17,164 nucleotides of DNA, from assembly GCA_963578625.1 (NCBI GenBank), contig CAUZEO010000071.1, forward strand, positions 1 to 17,164, read 5' to 3'. Every line of letters starts with the position of its first letter. Positions within the stretch are counted from its first letter, which is position 1. Shown here in pieces: positions 6,563 to 15,600 of the stretch. The DNA is from CAUZEO01 sp963578625 (lineage in GTDB: Bacteria > Verrucomicrobiota > Kiritimatiellia > SLOV01). The position numbers and the translations under genes were made by a program. The notes under the pieces were generated by a model that saw only the letters and a program-made list of their open reading frames with translations, was not told the origin of the DNA and did not search any database.

Positions 6563-6806
6563 TGTTTCATCCTCCACACCCATTCTGATGGACCTAGAGG
6601 GCATTGGAAAGGCGTTTTTAGGTTGAATTACGCGAAAAGCTCCCCGCCCGCGCCGGACGGGGACAACGACGCTGAACTTGACTCACCCGGTCCTGTTTTG
6701 TCATGCTTCGGCCACGAAGGCACCCTTTGAGGCCGGCGCGCAACGCGTGCGTGTCCGTGCCGCCTGAAAAGCGATTTCCTATCAATTAGACAAGGAGAAA
6801 GATGAC
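6563..6806. other. Divergent intergenic region
   Basis: This region separates the minus-strand relic from the + strand beta-helix gene and must hold the promoter of the latter. A GC-rich inverted repeat (CCCCG ... CGGGG within 6643-6663) is visible. I cannot support specific -35/-10 boxes. Confidence 0.35.
6792..6797 (+). promoter_or_regulatory. Ribosome binding site of the beta-helix gene
   Basis: AAGGAG lies nine bases before the ATG at 6807 and supports that start. Confidence 0.65.
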
Positions 6807-8141
6807 ATGAGGCGATTTTCCGCACTGGCGGTTCTGTTCTGGCTGGTGACCGCGTCACATGCCGAGACCTACACGGTGTGCAGCAGTGGGTGTGATTACA
6901 CGTCCATCAACGCTGCGATCGACGCCGCCGGCGATGGCGACGTGATCGAGCTCCTTGCGGAGACCTACCAGGAAGGTTCCGAGATCAACACCGACGGCAA
7001 GGCGATCACCCTTCGGGGTGCCCTCGACAAGGGCGGGGCGCCGGCCAGCATCCTGGACGGCGCCGGAAGCCACAGGGTTCTCCTCTGCACATCCGGCGAA
7101 ACGAGCGCCACGCAGTTTGAGAACCTCCAGGTCAGAAACGGCTTCGCAGAGGAAGGTGGCGGCCTTCGGTGTTCCATGAGCAGCCCAACGCTCTCCAACT
7201 GCGTGTTTCTTGTCAATCGGGCAAAGTATGGTGGCGCGTTGTCGTTTATGGATGGATGCGATTCCACCGTGATCGGTTGTCGGTTTGAAGGCAACTCCGG
7301 GATCAACGATGCCGGGGTGGTGTACGTACGGGATTCGGTTGTGTCCTTCTCCGACTGCGTATGCACGGGCAACATCGCCAAGTACGGCGGGGTGCTTTAC
7401 GGACCCGGCAGCACCTCCTGGATCAACTGCGAGTTCACCGCAAACATCGCCTTCGATTACGGCGGAGCGTTGTATGCGTATGGCGATGGCCTCACCGTCA
7501 CCGATTGTCGATTTGTCGGCAACACCTCCGACAACGGCGGGGCAATCTACGCGAAGGCCGATGAGGTGACCATCGTGCGGTGTGCATTCGAGGGCAACCA
7601 GGCAATTAAGGGCGGGGCACTCTACTACAGCAAATCCGAGGGGGTGGGGATCATCGATCAATGCACCTTCCGCAACAACGTGGGGGCTGAGGATGGCGCC
7701 ATTCGCATCTACGGTGCGCCAACCGTTTCGGACTGCACCATCTTCGGCAACCAGGGGCCGCTCGGGGCGGGAATGGCCGTCGTGTCAACCTTGCACGCAC
7801 CCAGTCTTTCGGGGACGACGATCTGCGGCAACTATCCGGACCAGGTCGATGGGGACTGGCAGGACATCGGGTCAAACTGTGTGCAGGACGCCTGCGATGC
7901 GTGCAGCCTTAGTGTCGCCGTTCCCGTCGAACCTTCGGTCGATGTGCTGGTCGAGGACACGTTTGCCACGGAGTTTGTCAGCAAAGCGGGTATTACCTAT
8001 GAACTGGAGAGCACGCCCGATCTGGTGTCGTCAAACTTCAGCGGCACCGGCGCTTTCGTCATCGGCACCGGCACGAACATGGTCCTGTTCGATCCGACCG
8101 GGTTTTCCGACACAAAGCATTACCGAGTGGCGATAAAGTGA
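6807..8141 (+). CDS. Secreted polymorphic beta-helix (Pmp/parallel beta-helix repeat) protein
   Basis: This 444-residue protein has a signal peptide (MRRFSALAVLFWLVTASHA, cleavage before ETYTV). Residues 20-70 carry the entry typical of right-handed beta-helices (YTSINAAIDAAGDGDVIEL, then EGSEINTDGKAITLRG). About nine repeats follow, combining NC-F-GN with GGA-Y, for example CRFEGNSG, GGVLYGPG, CEFTANIAFDYGGALYA, CRFVGNTSDNGGAIYA and CAFEGNQAIKGGALYY. This is the pattern of polymorphic outer-membrane-type repeats found in PVC bacteria. The C-terminal 65 residues (from VEDTFATEF) form a separate module, ITYELESTPDL ... GTGTNMVLFDPTG ... KHYRV. No autotransporter barrel or PEP-CTERM anchor is present. 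The likely role is surface or extracellular binding or polysaccharide contact; no catalytic residues can be assigned. The start is fixed by AAGGAG at 6792-6797. Cysteines recur in the repeats (NC, DC), possibly paired in disulfides. Confidence 0.85.
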   Translation: MRRFSALAVLFWLVTASHAETYTVCSSGCDYTSINAAIDAAGDGDVIELLAETYQEGSEINTDGKAITLRGALDKGGAPASILDGAGSHRVLLCTSGETSATQFENLQVRNGFAEEGGGLRCSMSSPTLSNCVFLVNRAKYGGALSFMDGCDSTVIGCRFEGNSGINDAGVVYVRDSVVSFSDCVCTGNIAKYGGVLYGPGSTSWINCEFTANIAFDYGGALYAYGDGLTVTDCRFVGNTSDNGGAIYAKADEVTIVRCAFEGNQAIKGGALYYSKSEGVGIIDQCTFRNNVGAEDGAIRIYGAPTVSDCTIFGNQGPLGAGMAVVSTLHAPSLSGTTICGNYPDQVDGDWQDIGSNCVQDACDACSLSVAVPVEPSVDVLVEDTFATEFVSKAGITYELESTPDLVSSNFSGTGAFVIGTGTNMVLFDPTGFSDTKHYRVAIK

Positions 8142-8193
8142 CCCCTTTCTCTTCGAGTCTCTCAGCAACCAACTTATCGTACCGCTCACCTCC

Positions 8194-8214
8194 CCGCCTC
8201 CCGGAGGTAGGCGG
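8194..8214. repeat. Small palindromic element (possible dispersed repeat)
   Basis: CCGCCT (8194-8199) pairs with AGGCGG (8209-8214) around CCCGGAGGT. It lies between the beta-helix gene and the pseudopilin gene. No T-tract follows, so it is not a standard terminator. It could be a copy of a dispersed palindrome, but only one copy is visible here. Confidence 0.3.
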
Positions 8215-8380
8215 CTACTTTGGTGGCGTCTGCGACGCATCGCATGGCCTGCATTCTCGGGGTCTCAAGCCGGAGTATGGTTGAGCGACCTTGTTTCTCT
8301 CCTGCCGGATTGGTGAATTCTTGATTTGTGGCGTGAAAACAAACGACCATCCCCGGCGAACCGTCCCGCCTCCCGTCTCC

Positions 8381-9256
8381 ATGTCGCGGGCACGGCGTTG
8401 GCGCGCCTTTACCCTCATTGAGTTGCTGGTCGTCATCGCCATCATCTCCATTCTGGCCGCCCTGCTGGTTCCGGCTGTCAAGAAAGCGCAGTTCGCGGCT
8501 CTGAACGCGCTGTGCATTTCGAACATGCGGCAGATCGGGGTGGGCATGTCGGTGTACATGAACGACCACAATATGTACTTTCCGATCGCCTCCGAATCGC
8601 CCTACAACTTTTCGGTCCATGGCCCCCGCACGTTGCCCCTGATCATGCACGATGAGGACTACCTCAACGTCAAACGGCAGGGCACGGTCTGGCGCTGTCC
8701 GCTGGACCGAAGACCCGAGGAGCCGCACCGCCTGGCCTACTACTACTATTACGGGGGCCCGGGAAACCCGTTGGACGCGCCCATCTCCGGAATGCACGGC
8801 AGCTATTCGGTCAACGGGGCGTTCCGCTTCTGGTCCGACCGTTCTCCCACGTCCTACCTCCAGGGTCCCAGCGGGAGCTGGAACCTGATCGAGCGGCCCC
8901 TGGACGCCGCGGTCGCCCCGACCGAAACCGTCTGGTTTCACGATTCGGGCCTGTACTGGTGGCTGAGCGACAACTCGCCCTGGACGCTGTTTTATTTTTA
9001 CGGAACCCTGCAGTACTACATCAACGATCCGGCCGCCGCGAGTTGGGACAACCCACACGCGCAGTTCCGGCGGCACAACCCGGACATCTGGCCCGACCCT
9101 GCCAACCTGGAGAACGTCGGCCCCTATGGAAATATGTGCTTCATCGACGGGCACGTCGAAACCGGCATCGATTTCTTCGACACGTTTTCCATCTATACCA
9201 GCGACCACATGAACGACCCGTTGGCCCTCAGGTGGTGGAGCATGACCGGGCAGTGA
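8381..9256 (+). CDS. Type II secretion/pseudopilin-like protein (prepilin N-methylation motif)
   Basis: The ATG at 8381 gives 291 residues with a short basic leader, MSRARRWRA, and then the prepilin signal FTLIELLVVIAIISILAAL. This is the class III signal cut by prepilin peptidase just before Phe and methylated. The alpha1 helix continues as LVPAVKKAQFAALNALCISN, with MRQIGVGMSVYMNDH, the usual start of the PVC H-X9-DG/DUF1559-type pseudopilin family. Near the end NMCFIDGHVETG corresponds to the family's 'VLFvDGHV' element; the preceding His of H-X9-DG is not in the standard place. Tyr/Trp-rich stretches (AYYYYYGGPGNP, YWWLSD) fill the middle. Such proteins are very numerous in Kiritimatiellota/Lentisphaerota and their function is unknown. 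The start is uncertain: no ribosome site is visible, and in-frame GTG (8333) and TTG (8321, 8291) codons lie upstream. Confidence 0.85.
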   Translation: MSRARRWRAFTLIELLVVIAIISILAALLVPAVKKAQFAALNALCISNMRQIGVGMSVYMNDHNMYFPIASESPYNFSVHGPRTLPLIMHDEDYLNVKRQGTVWRCPLDRRPEEPHRLAYYYYYGGPGNPLDAPISGMHGSYSVNGAFRFWSDRSPTSYLQGPSGSWNLIERPLDAAVAPTETVWFHDSGLYWWLSDNSPWTLFYFYGTLQYYINDPAAASWDNPHAQFRRHNPDIWPDPANLENVGPYGNMCFIDGHVETGIDFFDTFSIYTSDHMNDPLALRWWSMTGQ

Positions 9257-9310
9257 ATGGCCGGCGGATCGAGCCGCCGACCCAAAAGGATCAGGTGGTA
9301 CCTGTCCATC

Positions 9311-9425
9311 ATTGTCCCGATCGTCGTCGATCCCATCGTTGGATCGATCATCGTCCCGATCATTGTCGCTGACAAAGATCAAGACAAGGATCGGGACAAA
9401 GATCCGCATCGACAACGATCGAGAC
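9311..9425. repeat. Degenerate low-complexity GATC-rich imperfect inverted repeat
   Basis: The left half is built from ATCGTC-type units and the right half from GACAAAGATC-type units, so the halves can pair. Examples are TTGTCCCGATC (9312-9322) with GATCGGGACAA (9389-9399, perfect over 11 bp), and GATCGTCGTCGAT (9319-9331) with ATCGACAACGATC (9408-9420, one mismatch). A tight hairpin GATC-A-TTGTC/GACAA-A-GATC sits in the centre. An ORF through it (DKDQDKDRDKD) is a by-product of the repeat. It lies 55 bases after the pseudopilin stop, so it could fold as a transcript-end structure. Confidence 0.6.
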
Positions 9426-9637
9426 AAGAGGGATTGGGGTCGGTGATGAAGTTATAAATTATTAGGCAGGCGCGAAGCTAAACGCGGCGACGAAGTCAGG
9501 GCAGCAACAAACAGTTTCTCGGCATTGTCCTTTCGTCGTGCGTAATCGTCAACCCACCCCGCCATAGGAAGTCCTGTCACCCTCTAGATTCGCCCGTCTT
9601 CATGAAGAAAGGAAGAACGGGGTCATTGCCTGAACTT
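9426..9637. other. Intergenic DNA without recognisable gene
   Basis: Between the low-complexity repeat and the deacetylase relic I see no ORF with family similarity, no RNA gene and no clear terminator. Confidence 0.4.
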
Positions 9638-10001
9638 TTACCCCACTGCGCCGTTAAGCAGTTGCTCGAAGCGGTCCATAGGCATCTGCATCGACACGTT
9701 GATCGCCTGCATACGATACGGATTGGTCTCCCACGTGTTCTAAGCATACGGACGGTCATCACAAAGCCAGTGGCGCGCCGTCCGGTCCTTGAATTATGTG
9801 CGGTACAAAGGAATGGGTCGCCGTATGTGCGCCAATCTCCCAGCCGTGGTCCCGCAGCGTGCCCAGCTGGTCCCAGTCAAGCCAGCCGTAGTGCTGCATG
9901 TGCGGACACCGGCCGTCGGCCAGGCGCGAGATGACAAACATTGTCGCTTTGAAGCCGTACTCCTCCATCACCGGTGGCATGTCGTCGAAGCAAAAGGCCG
10001 A
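9638..10001 (-). pseudogene. Polysaccharide deacetylase (NodB-type) relic, internally deleted
   Basis: On the minus strand the N-terminal part of a NodB domain is clear: SAFCFDDMPPVMEEYGFKAT, then MFVISRLADG ... LDWDQLGTLRDHGWEIGAHT followed by ATHSF. It holds the metal/catalytic FDD of motif 1 and the HTATH of motif 2. The frame stops at 9759. In another frame of the same strand, TWETNPYRMQAINVSMQMPM followed by DRFEQLLNGAVG ends at a stop at 9638-9640 and reads like the C-terminal end of the same kind of enzyme. The roughly 100 residues of NodB domain that should lie between are missing, so the middle was deleted with a frame change (junction about 9730-9757). The 5' end is also gone: a stop lies just before SAFCFDD. 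The ancestor would have removed acetyl groups from a cell-surface polysaccharide; this copy cannot be active. Confidence 0.7.
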
Positions 10002-10216
10002 TCAAACCCCTACTCCCAAGATTTGATCGATGACGCCAAACGGCAGGCATCCAGAATCGTTTCTGTCTCTGGACAAACTCCTGTCACTCATTCCGCTTGT
10101 GTGGCATCCCTTTGGAAACAGCCGCGGCAGCCACGGGAAAAGGATATTCGAGGGAAAGAATTGTTTATTGAAGGCTCTCGCCATTTACAATGGTACGCGT
10201 ATGTTTCGTCATTCGA
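10002..10216. other. Upstream region of the MbnP-MbnH gene
   Basis: No convincing gene is present. It should contain the promoter of the following gene; I cannot support individual boxes, and no good Shine-Dalgarno site precedes the chosen ATG. Confidence 0.35.
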
Positions 10217-11974
10217 ATGAAGATGCTTCCCAATAGGACATCGGCCCTTCTCATACTGCTGGCGGGAGTCCCTTTGCTGGCCTCGCTGAACCGAGCCCAT
10301 GGCCGTACGGTCAGCCTCGCCTTCACCATTGAACACCGGGCCTCGGAAAGAGCCTTTCAATTCGACCAGCTAGTGCATGCGACCCCGGCCGGTACGCCTT
10401 TTCGGATAACGCGGCTTTCATACCTCCTGAGCGAGCCGCGCTTGCAAGGGACAGACGGCACATGGATCGATTTTGCAGACACCTACGCCTTGGTCAATGC
10501 GCACGAGACCCCGGGCCAACTCATCCTGGAAAAGGTCCCGGAAGGAACCTATCAAAACATCGAGTGGAAACTCGGAGTGGGGCCAGCATCCAATCACAAA
10601 AAGCCCGGCGAATGGGCGGCGGATCACCCGATGAATCCCGCGGTTAACAACCTTCATTGGACGTGGCAGGAGGGCTATATCTTTCTCGCGCTCGAGGGCC
10701 GGTTTCGCAATCCGAAAGGGGAACAGCCCGGATATATTTACCACGTGGCAAAAGCGGAGCAACTGCGGACGGTTACCCTGCCCTGCCAGATGGAGTTGGT
10801 TGAGGATACGGTGGCCACGGTCCACTTCGAGGTGCCTGACCTATTTGCAAAGCTCGACATGGTGCGGGACGGTTCTTCCACTCATTCGCGTGGGGAGGAT
10901 GGGTTGGCGTCCCTGCTCGCAAATCAGGCCGCCCAGGCCTTCAGCCTGAGGGGGAATCGCTCGGGAACAGTGCTGGCGAGCAAACACCAGAAGGGCGCGG
11001 TGTATCCGCCGGGAACCACCCCGGTAACCCTCGCATTGCCTGCCAAGTTCCCCCAACCCCAACTCCCGCACGACAACCCACTGACCACCGAAGGTACCGC
11101 ACTCGGCGAAAAGCTTTTCCACGATACCGCGTTATCCAACGGCGAGACACAGAGCTGCTCGAGCTGCCATCGCCCGCAGGTCGCGTTCAGTGATGCCGGG
11201 AAGGCGTTCAGCCTTGGCACAGCGGGTGCTCCCGGAAAAATGAATACTATGGCCCTATTTAACCTCGCCTGGCACGATGGGTTCTTCTGGGACGGACGGG
11301 CGAAGACACTCCGCGAGCAGGTGCTGCATCCAATCCAGGATCCGCTGGAGATGAACGAGCGACTGGAGAACGTCCAGGCCAAACTGGATACCCCTGCATA
11401 TCGTGCTTCCTTCGCCCGGGCTTTCGGCTCGCCCGGGGTAACGATCGAGCGTATGGCCCTTGCCCTCGAACAATTCCTGTTAAGCCTCCTTTCCTTCGAT
11501 GCCAAGTTTGACCGGGCTATGGCGGAGACGGAGACCTACACCCCGGAAGAGCAACTCGGCTTTCAACTCTTTCTCATGGAGCATGATCCGAGTCGCGGAT
11601 TTAAGGGCGCGGATTGTTTCCATTGTCACGGCGGATACCTGTTTAGCAACCACCGCTACTTCAACAACGGGCTGGATACCGATCCCGTGCCCGGTCGGGC
11701 CGCGGTGACAGGTGAAGCAGGGGACCAGGGCAAGTTCAAGGCCCCCTCGCTGCGAAACATTGCCCTGACGGCACCCTACATGCACGACGGGCGCTTTAAA
11801 ACGCTCGAGGAAGTAATCGAGCATTACGACCACGGTGTGCACCGAAGCCCAACCCTCGACCCCAACCTCGCCAAGCACCCGCCGGAGGGCCTGGGCTTAA
11901 CCGGCGCGGAAAAAGCCGCGCTGGTGGCATTCTTGAAGACCTTGACAGACAAGACGCTGGGCCGCAGAAACTAG
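10217..11974 (+). CDS. Fused MbnP-like protein and MbnH-type di-haem cytochrome c peroxidase
   Basis: This 585-residue exported protein has the signal peptide MKMLPNRTSALLILLAG ... AHG. Residues about 30-210 form an MbnP-like domain: VSLAFTIEHR, FRITRLSYLLSEPRL, YQNIEWKLGVGPASNH and NNLHWTWQEGYIFLALEG. Residues about 280-580 form a bacterial di-haem cytochrome c peroxidase with two haem sites, CSSCH (314-318) and CFHCH (467-471), plus PSLRNIALTAPYMHDGRFKT, the usual region near the second haem. In methanotrophs MbnH is known to oxidise a tryptophan of its partner MbnP to kynurenine; here the WTW pair in the MbnP part is the candidate. Normally the two are separate neighbouring genes, whereas here enzyme and substrate lie in one chain. 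The four-Cys motif of many MbnP relatives is missing. The action is periplasmic. The start could also be ATG 10190 or 10223; the signal peptide favours 10217 or 10223. Confidence 0.88.
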   Translation: MKMLPNRTSALLILLAGVPLLASLNRAHGRTVSLAFTIEHRASERAFQFDQLVHATPAGTPFRITRLSYLLSEPRLQGTDGTWIDFADTYALVNAHETPGQLILEKVPEGTYQNIEWKLGVGPASNHKKPGEWAADHPMNPAVNNLHWTWQEGYIFLALEGRFRNPKGEQPGYIYHVAKAEQLRTVTLPCQMELVEDTVATVHFEVPDLFAKLDMVRDGSSTHSRGEDGLASLLANQAAQAFSLRGNRSGTVLASKHQKGAVYPPGTTPVTLALPAKFPQPQLPHDNPLTTEGTALGEKLFHDTALSNGETQSCSSCHRPQVAFSDAGKAFSLGTAGAPGKMNTMALFNLAWHDGFFWDGRAKTLREQVLHPIQDPLEMNERLENVQAKLDTPAYRASFARAFGSPGVTIERMALALEQFLLSLLSFDAKFDRAMAETETYTPEEQLGFQLFLMEHDPSRGFKGADCFHCHGGYLFSNHRYFNNGLDTDPVPGRAAVTGEAGDQGKFKAPSLRNIALTAPYMHDGRFKTLEEVIEHYDHGVHRSPTLDPNLAKHPPEGLGLTGAEKAALVAFLKTLTDKTLGRRN

Positions 11975-12021
11975 CAGGCATCAGCGAATCCAAACCCGCC
12001 ACACCCGGGGCCGGACGCACC

Positions 12022-12178
12022 TCAATTCAAACTGTTCAATTCAGCGAGCAGGGCGTCGTAATGCATTTGCTGGATTTGCCCGATGGGTGGCGACCGAGAC
12101 GCACTGGTTTTCGGTGCCACCCCGGCCCAAGCGGTACAAAACATGCAGGACCCGCGGATTTTCCGGGCCGTGGCTCAC
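12022..12178 (-). pseudogene. Glycosyltransferase family 4-type relic (N-terminal piece plus possible C-terminal end)
   Basis: From a GTG at 12178 the minus strand reads MSHGPENPRVLHVLYRLGRG followed by GTENQCVSVATH. This is the typical first strand and glycine-rich turn of GT4/GT-B sugar transferases (VLHV...L..GG.E.. ). The frame ends at 12041. In a neighbouring frame the text after CVSVATH becomes GQIQQMHYDALLAELNSLN with a stop at 12022, which could be the far C-terminal end of such an enzyme (inference). If so, almost the whole gene has been deleted from the middle, as in the deacetylase relic. It lies between the MbnP-MbnH gene and the DUF1800 fragment. Confidence 0.5.
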
Positions 12179-12323
12179 CGCTCTCGGGCTCTTGTGTCGC
12201 GCCCCACCGCTTCCCCTTCGAGAGATAAGCGTTTTTTTCCACGTTCCTCTGCAATATTTCGGTGCATCCGCCGTTTTGTACATGTAGAAGCGGGGAAAAT
12301 CCCGGAAAAAGGCTCTATCGACG

Positions 12324-12577
12324 TGAACAGGATCAGGAAATCGGACTGGACAAAGGTGCGCGCAGCCCACCTGCTCAATCGCGCCGGCTTCGGTGGCTTC
12401 CCCACAGAAATCAGGGATCTCTTTGAAATGGGCCCCGAAGGTGCTGTCTCCTCCCTTGTCAATTTTAAGGACGCCAGTGTTGAGCCCCCGGCATTTACCC
12501 ATGAAGCCTCTCGCGACCTGCCTGATCGGCGTAAAATGCAGCGCGTGCGTCGACAGTCGAACCTGGCAGGTTCATGA
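12324..12577 (+). pseudogene. 5' fragment of a DUF1800 gene
   Basis: A GTG at 12324 opens 84 codons reading MNRIRKSDWTKVRAAHLLNR, then AGFGGFPTEIRDLFEMGPEG, AVSSLVNF and finally RKMQRVRRQSNLAGS. W-.-VRAAHLL-RAGFGG.P.E...L...G..GAV..L is the characteristic N-terminus of DUF1800 proteins (usually 400-600 residues). Those proteins often neighbour DUF1501 or sulfatase-like, cytochrome and YHYH genes. The stop at 12577 removes about 80 per cent of the protein, including the WW.RM and FWH.HF region expected next; I found no continuation in other frames. It is therefore a truncated relic, lying between the MbnP-MbnH gene and the YHYH-sulfatase gene. Confidence 0.7.
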
Positions 12578-12664
12578 TCGTGCGCGTGGCCAGCTTTAAT
12601 AGACCTACCCGTTTTTTTTCTGCCTGTCTCCTTACGGCAAGGTGGCTTAGAGCAGACTAAGACC

Positions 12665-15600
12665 ATGGATGCAATGACACGGGTGGGAAAAGGCCTACAG
12701 GGACGGTTCACGGTGCTGTTGTGCATGGTGGCCCTCCTCCCCGGCCTGGGTGCGGATCCCCTTCAGGATTCATGGTTTACGGATAAATCAGGCGCCTATG
12801 CCCGGGTCTTTCAAAGCGATGCCGACGTGCCGGGTAGCCCGGTGGTCTCGTGGATCCATCCGGATGGCGGGACCAGCCAGTCCACGCCCACCTATGCCGG
12901 CCTCCACGAGGTCTCCAGCACCACGAGCTGGCTGTATATCCGCAGTTCGGGCCTCGGGGGGCATATCATGGGCCCGTGGTATGCCGACGCCACGCGCACC
13001 ACCTTCTTCCCGGGTTTTCCCAATAACCGCGCGGCGATTTACCGTTTTCCCCGCGTCCCGGCCTTCATCAGCCCCGATGTCCCAAAAACCATCACCCCCG
13101 ATGGAGCCGTCGGCTACTTTGTCAACGGGGTGGCCATGTTCGATTCCCGGGATGACTTTTCCTACAGCAACGGGGCGATGCGGGATGTGCCAAACGGGGG
13201 TGAGCGATGGAACCGTGACGCGTATGTCAACGAGTTGCTGACCTTTGACGCGGCACTCGCCCACCAGGCCAACGGGATTTACCACTACCACTCCAACCCG
13301 CCCGCCCTGCGGTATCAGCTCGGCGACGCGGTGGACTACAACCCGGCCGCCAACACCTACACGGAAAACCCGGTCAACCTGCAACACTCGCCCATTCTTG
13401 CATGGTGCAGCGACGGGCTGCCGCTTTACGGGCCCTATGGCTATGACGACCCGCTCGATGCGAACAGTGGCGTGCGCCGGATGATCTCGGGATTTCGTAT
13501 CCGGGCCGGGTTGAGCACCCGGGGGGCCTGGCCCGCCTGGGCGACCCGCCTCTACGGTGCGGCCGGACTCTCCTTTCGCGTCGGGCCCGATGTCGACGCG
13601 AGCTATCCGCTTGGACGCTACATGGAGGACAACGAGTACAAGGGGGACGTGGGCATGACCCTCGGGGTCGAGTTCGACCTCAACGAGTTCAACACCCGGT
13701 TCTGCGTGACGCCCGAGTTCCCGGCCGGCACCTGGGCCTATTTCACCTGTATCCAGCCCGATGGCACACCGGTCTTTCCCTACAACATGGCCCGCGCGTA
13801 TTTCGGGGATCCGGTCGGGGGACGGGCGAATGGGATCCCGGACAGCGATGAGGCCGGCGCGCTCGTCGACACCTTGTTCGAGGGAGGGCCTGAGAAGATC
13901 GACCGTGTGAGCACCCTCTCGCCGGATAATCCCTCCGGCGATGACATGACGGTCGTGTTCAGCGGGGTCGAGGGCGGCACCTACGAGGTCGAGCGTTCTT
14001 CCACGCTCGGGTCTTCGAGCACCTGGACGCCGGTTGCCCCGGCGGCTGTTGCCGGCTCGGACCTGCTCAGCGTGGTGGATGCGGGGGGGCTTTCCGGCGC
14101 TGCCCTGGCGGGTTATTACCGGGTGAAGCGCACGGGGGTCGCCCCTTTCGACGACAACGGTTTTGACATCGGTACCGGTGGCGGGAGCGGGACCTTGATC
14201 ACGGTTACCCTGGCCGGCGACGGTGGTCAATCGGCCCCGGCAAACCTGAGTTTTCTCCCGAGCACGCTGACCTTCAACGGGGTTTCCATTGACCTCGGGA
14301 GTGCCTCGCGGCCCAGCCAGCAGGAAATCACCTTCCGGGTTGATCTCGCCGGGCTCGCACCCGGTGACTACGACGTGGTTGCGGACTTTCCGGGTGTGGC
14401 CGGTACCCAGTTGGGAACCCATACCATCGTGGAGCCCAACAGCATCCTCCTGCTCATCGTCGACGACTGGGGCATCGACTCGAGTCCCATCGACAACAAC
14501 ACCGTCCTCCATCCCGGGACCACCTTCCCGAACATGCCCACGGTCGAGTCTCTCGCGGCCCAGGGTATACGCTTTACCAACGGGTATGCCCAACCGGTCT
14601 GTTCTCCCACCCGGGCCGCCCTGCTCACCGGTCGCCAGGCCTGGCGTACCGGGGTCGGTGCACCGAACGACGTGCTGCAGGCCGCCGAGACCACCCTGCC
14701 CGAGGCTTTCGCGGCGGCCGCTTCGCCCTATGCGCTGGCCTCCTTCGGGAAATGGCACCTCGGCGGCGGCAACACCGGGTACAGTGATCTCGGGGGATGG
14801 CCGACATTCGTCGGTATCACCGGCGGCGGTGCCCAGGACTACTACTCCTGGCCCAAGAATGATAACGGAACGGTGGCCAACGGAACCACGACCTACACCA
14901 CGACCGACCAGGTAAACGAGGCCAAGACCTTCATTGATTCCCAGGAACTCGCCGGCAATCCCTGGTTCGTCTGGATGGGTTTCAATGCCCCGCACACGCC
15001 CTTTCACGAGCCGCCGGCCAACCTGCTGCAGGGGGCGACCGGGACCAGCAATCGCGCCTTGTACGAGAAGGCATTGGAGGCCTTGGACACCGAGATTTCC
15101 CGCCTGCTCCAGTCTGTCGACCTGGCCACCACGACCATCATCCTGGTGGGGGATAACGGTACCCCGGGCCAGGTGGTCCAGGCACCCTACGGGCCCACGG
15201 GCCCGACCGGGCATTCCAAGAGTGACCTGTACGAGGGGGGCATCAAGGTTCCCTTCGTGATCCGTGGACCGGGTGTGCCCGCGGGGAGTACCAGCGACCG
15301 CTTGGTCCATGTCGCCGACCTGTTCCCCACCATTCTCGAGCTCGCCGGGGTGCCCCTTCCCGGTACGGGCGTGGATGCGACCAGCCTGGTTCCGTTGTTG
15401 GAGGGGACGGACAACACGAGCCGCTACGTGGTCACCGAGACCTTCAATGACCCGACCTTCCCGGCGGGGCGCTCGATCCGCATGGAAGCGGACCCCGCCT
15501 TCCCGGGTTCCGATCCCGACTACAAACTGATCATCAACGGTGATCCCACCATCACCACCGACACGCCCACCTTCGAGTTCTACCACGTCGCGGTGGACGA

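Noticed and set aside
6855..7661. A minus-strand frame of 268 codons opposite the beta-helix gene.
   Set aside because: It is the antisense of regular Gly-rich repeats, with no start site or motif of its own.
8186..9427. A minus-strand open frame of 413 codons opposite the pseudopilin gene.
   Set aside because: Composition is Val/Gly/Arg/Asp-rich, with an Asp/Asn repeat tail produced by the GATC repeat. The + strand carries a clear prepilin signal.
9257..9457. A 66-codon + frame with a hydrophobic part and DKDQDKDRDKD tail.
   Set aside because: It is generated by the low-complexity inverted repeat; no ribosome site and no family.
12500..12664. Possible continuation of the DUF1800 fragment in another frame (TWQVHDRARGQL).
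   Set aside because: The residues do not match what follows in DUF1800 proteins (WW.RM, FWH.HF), and the frame stops at once.
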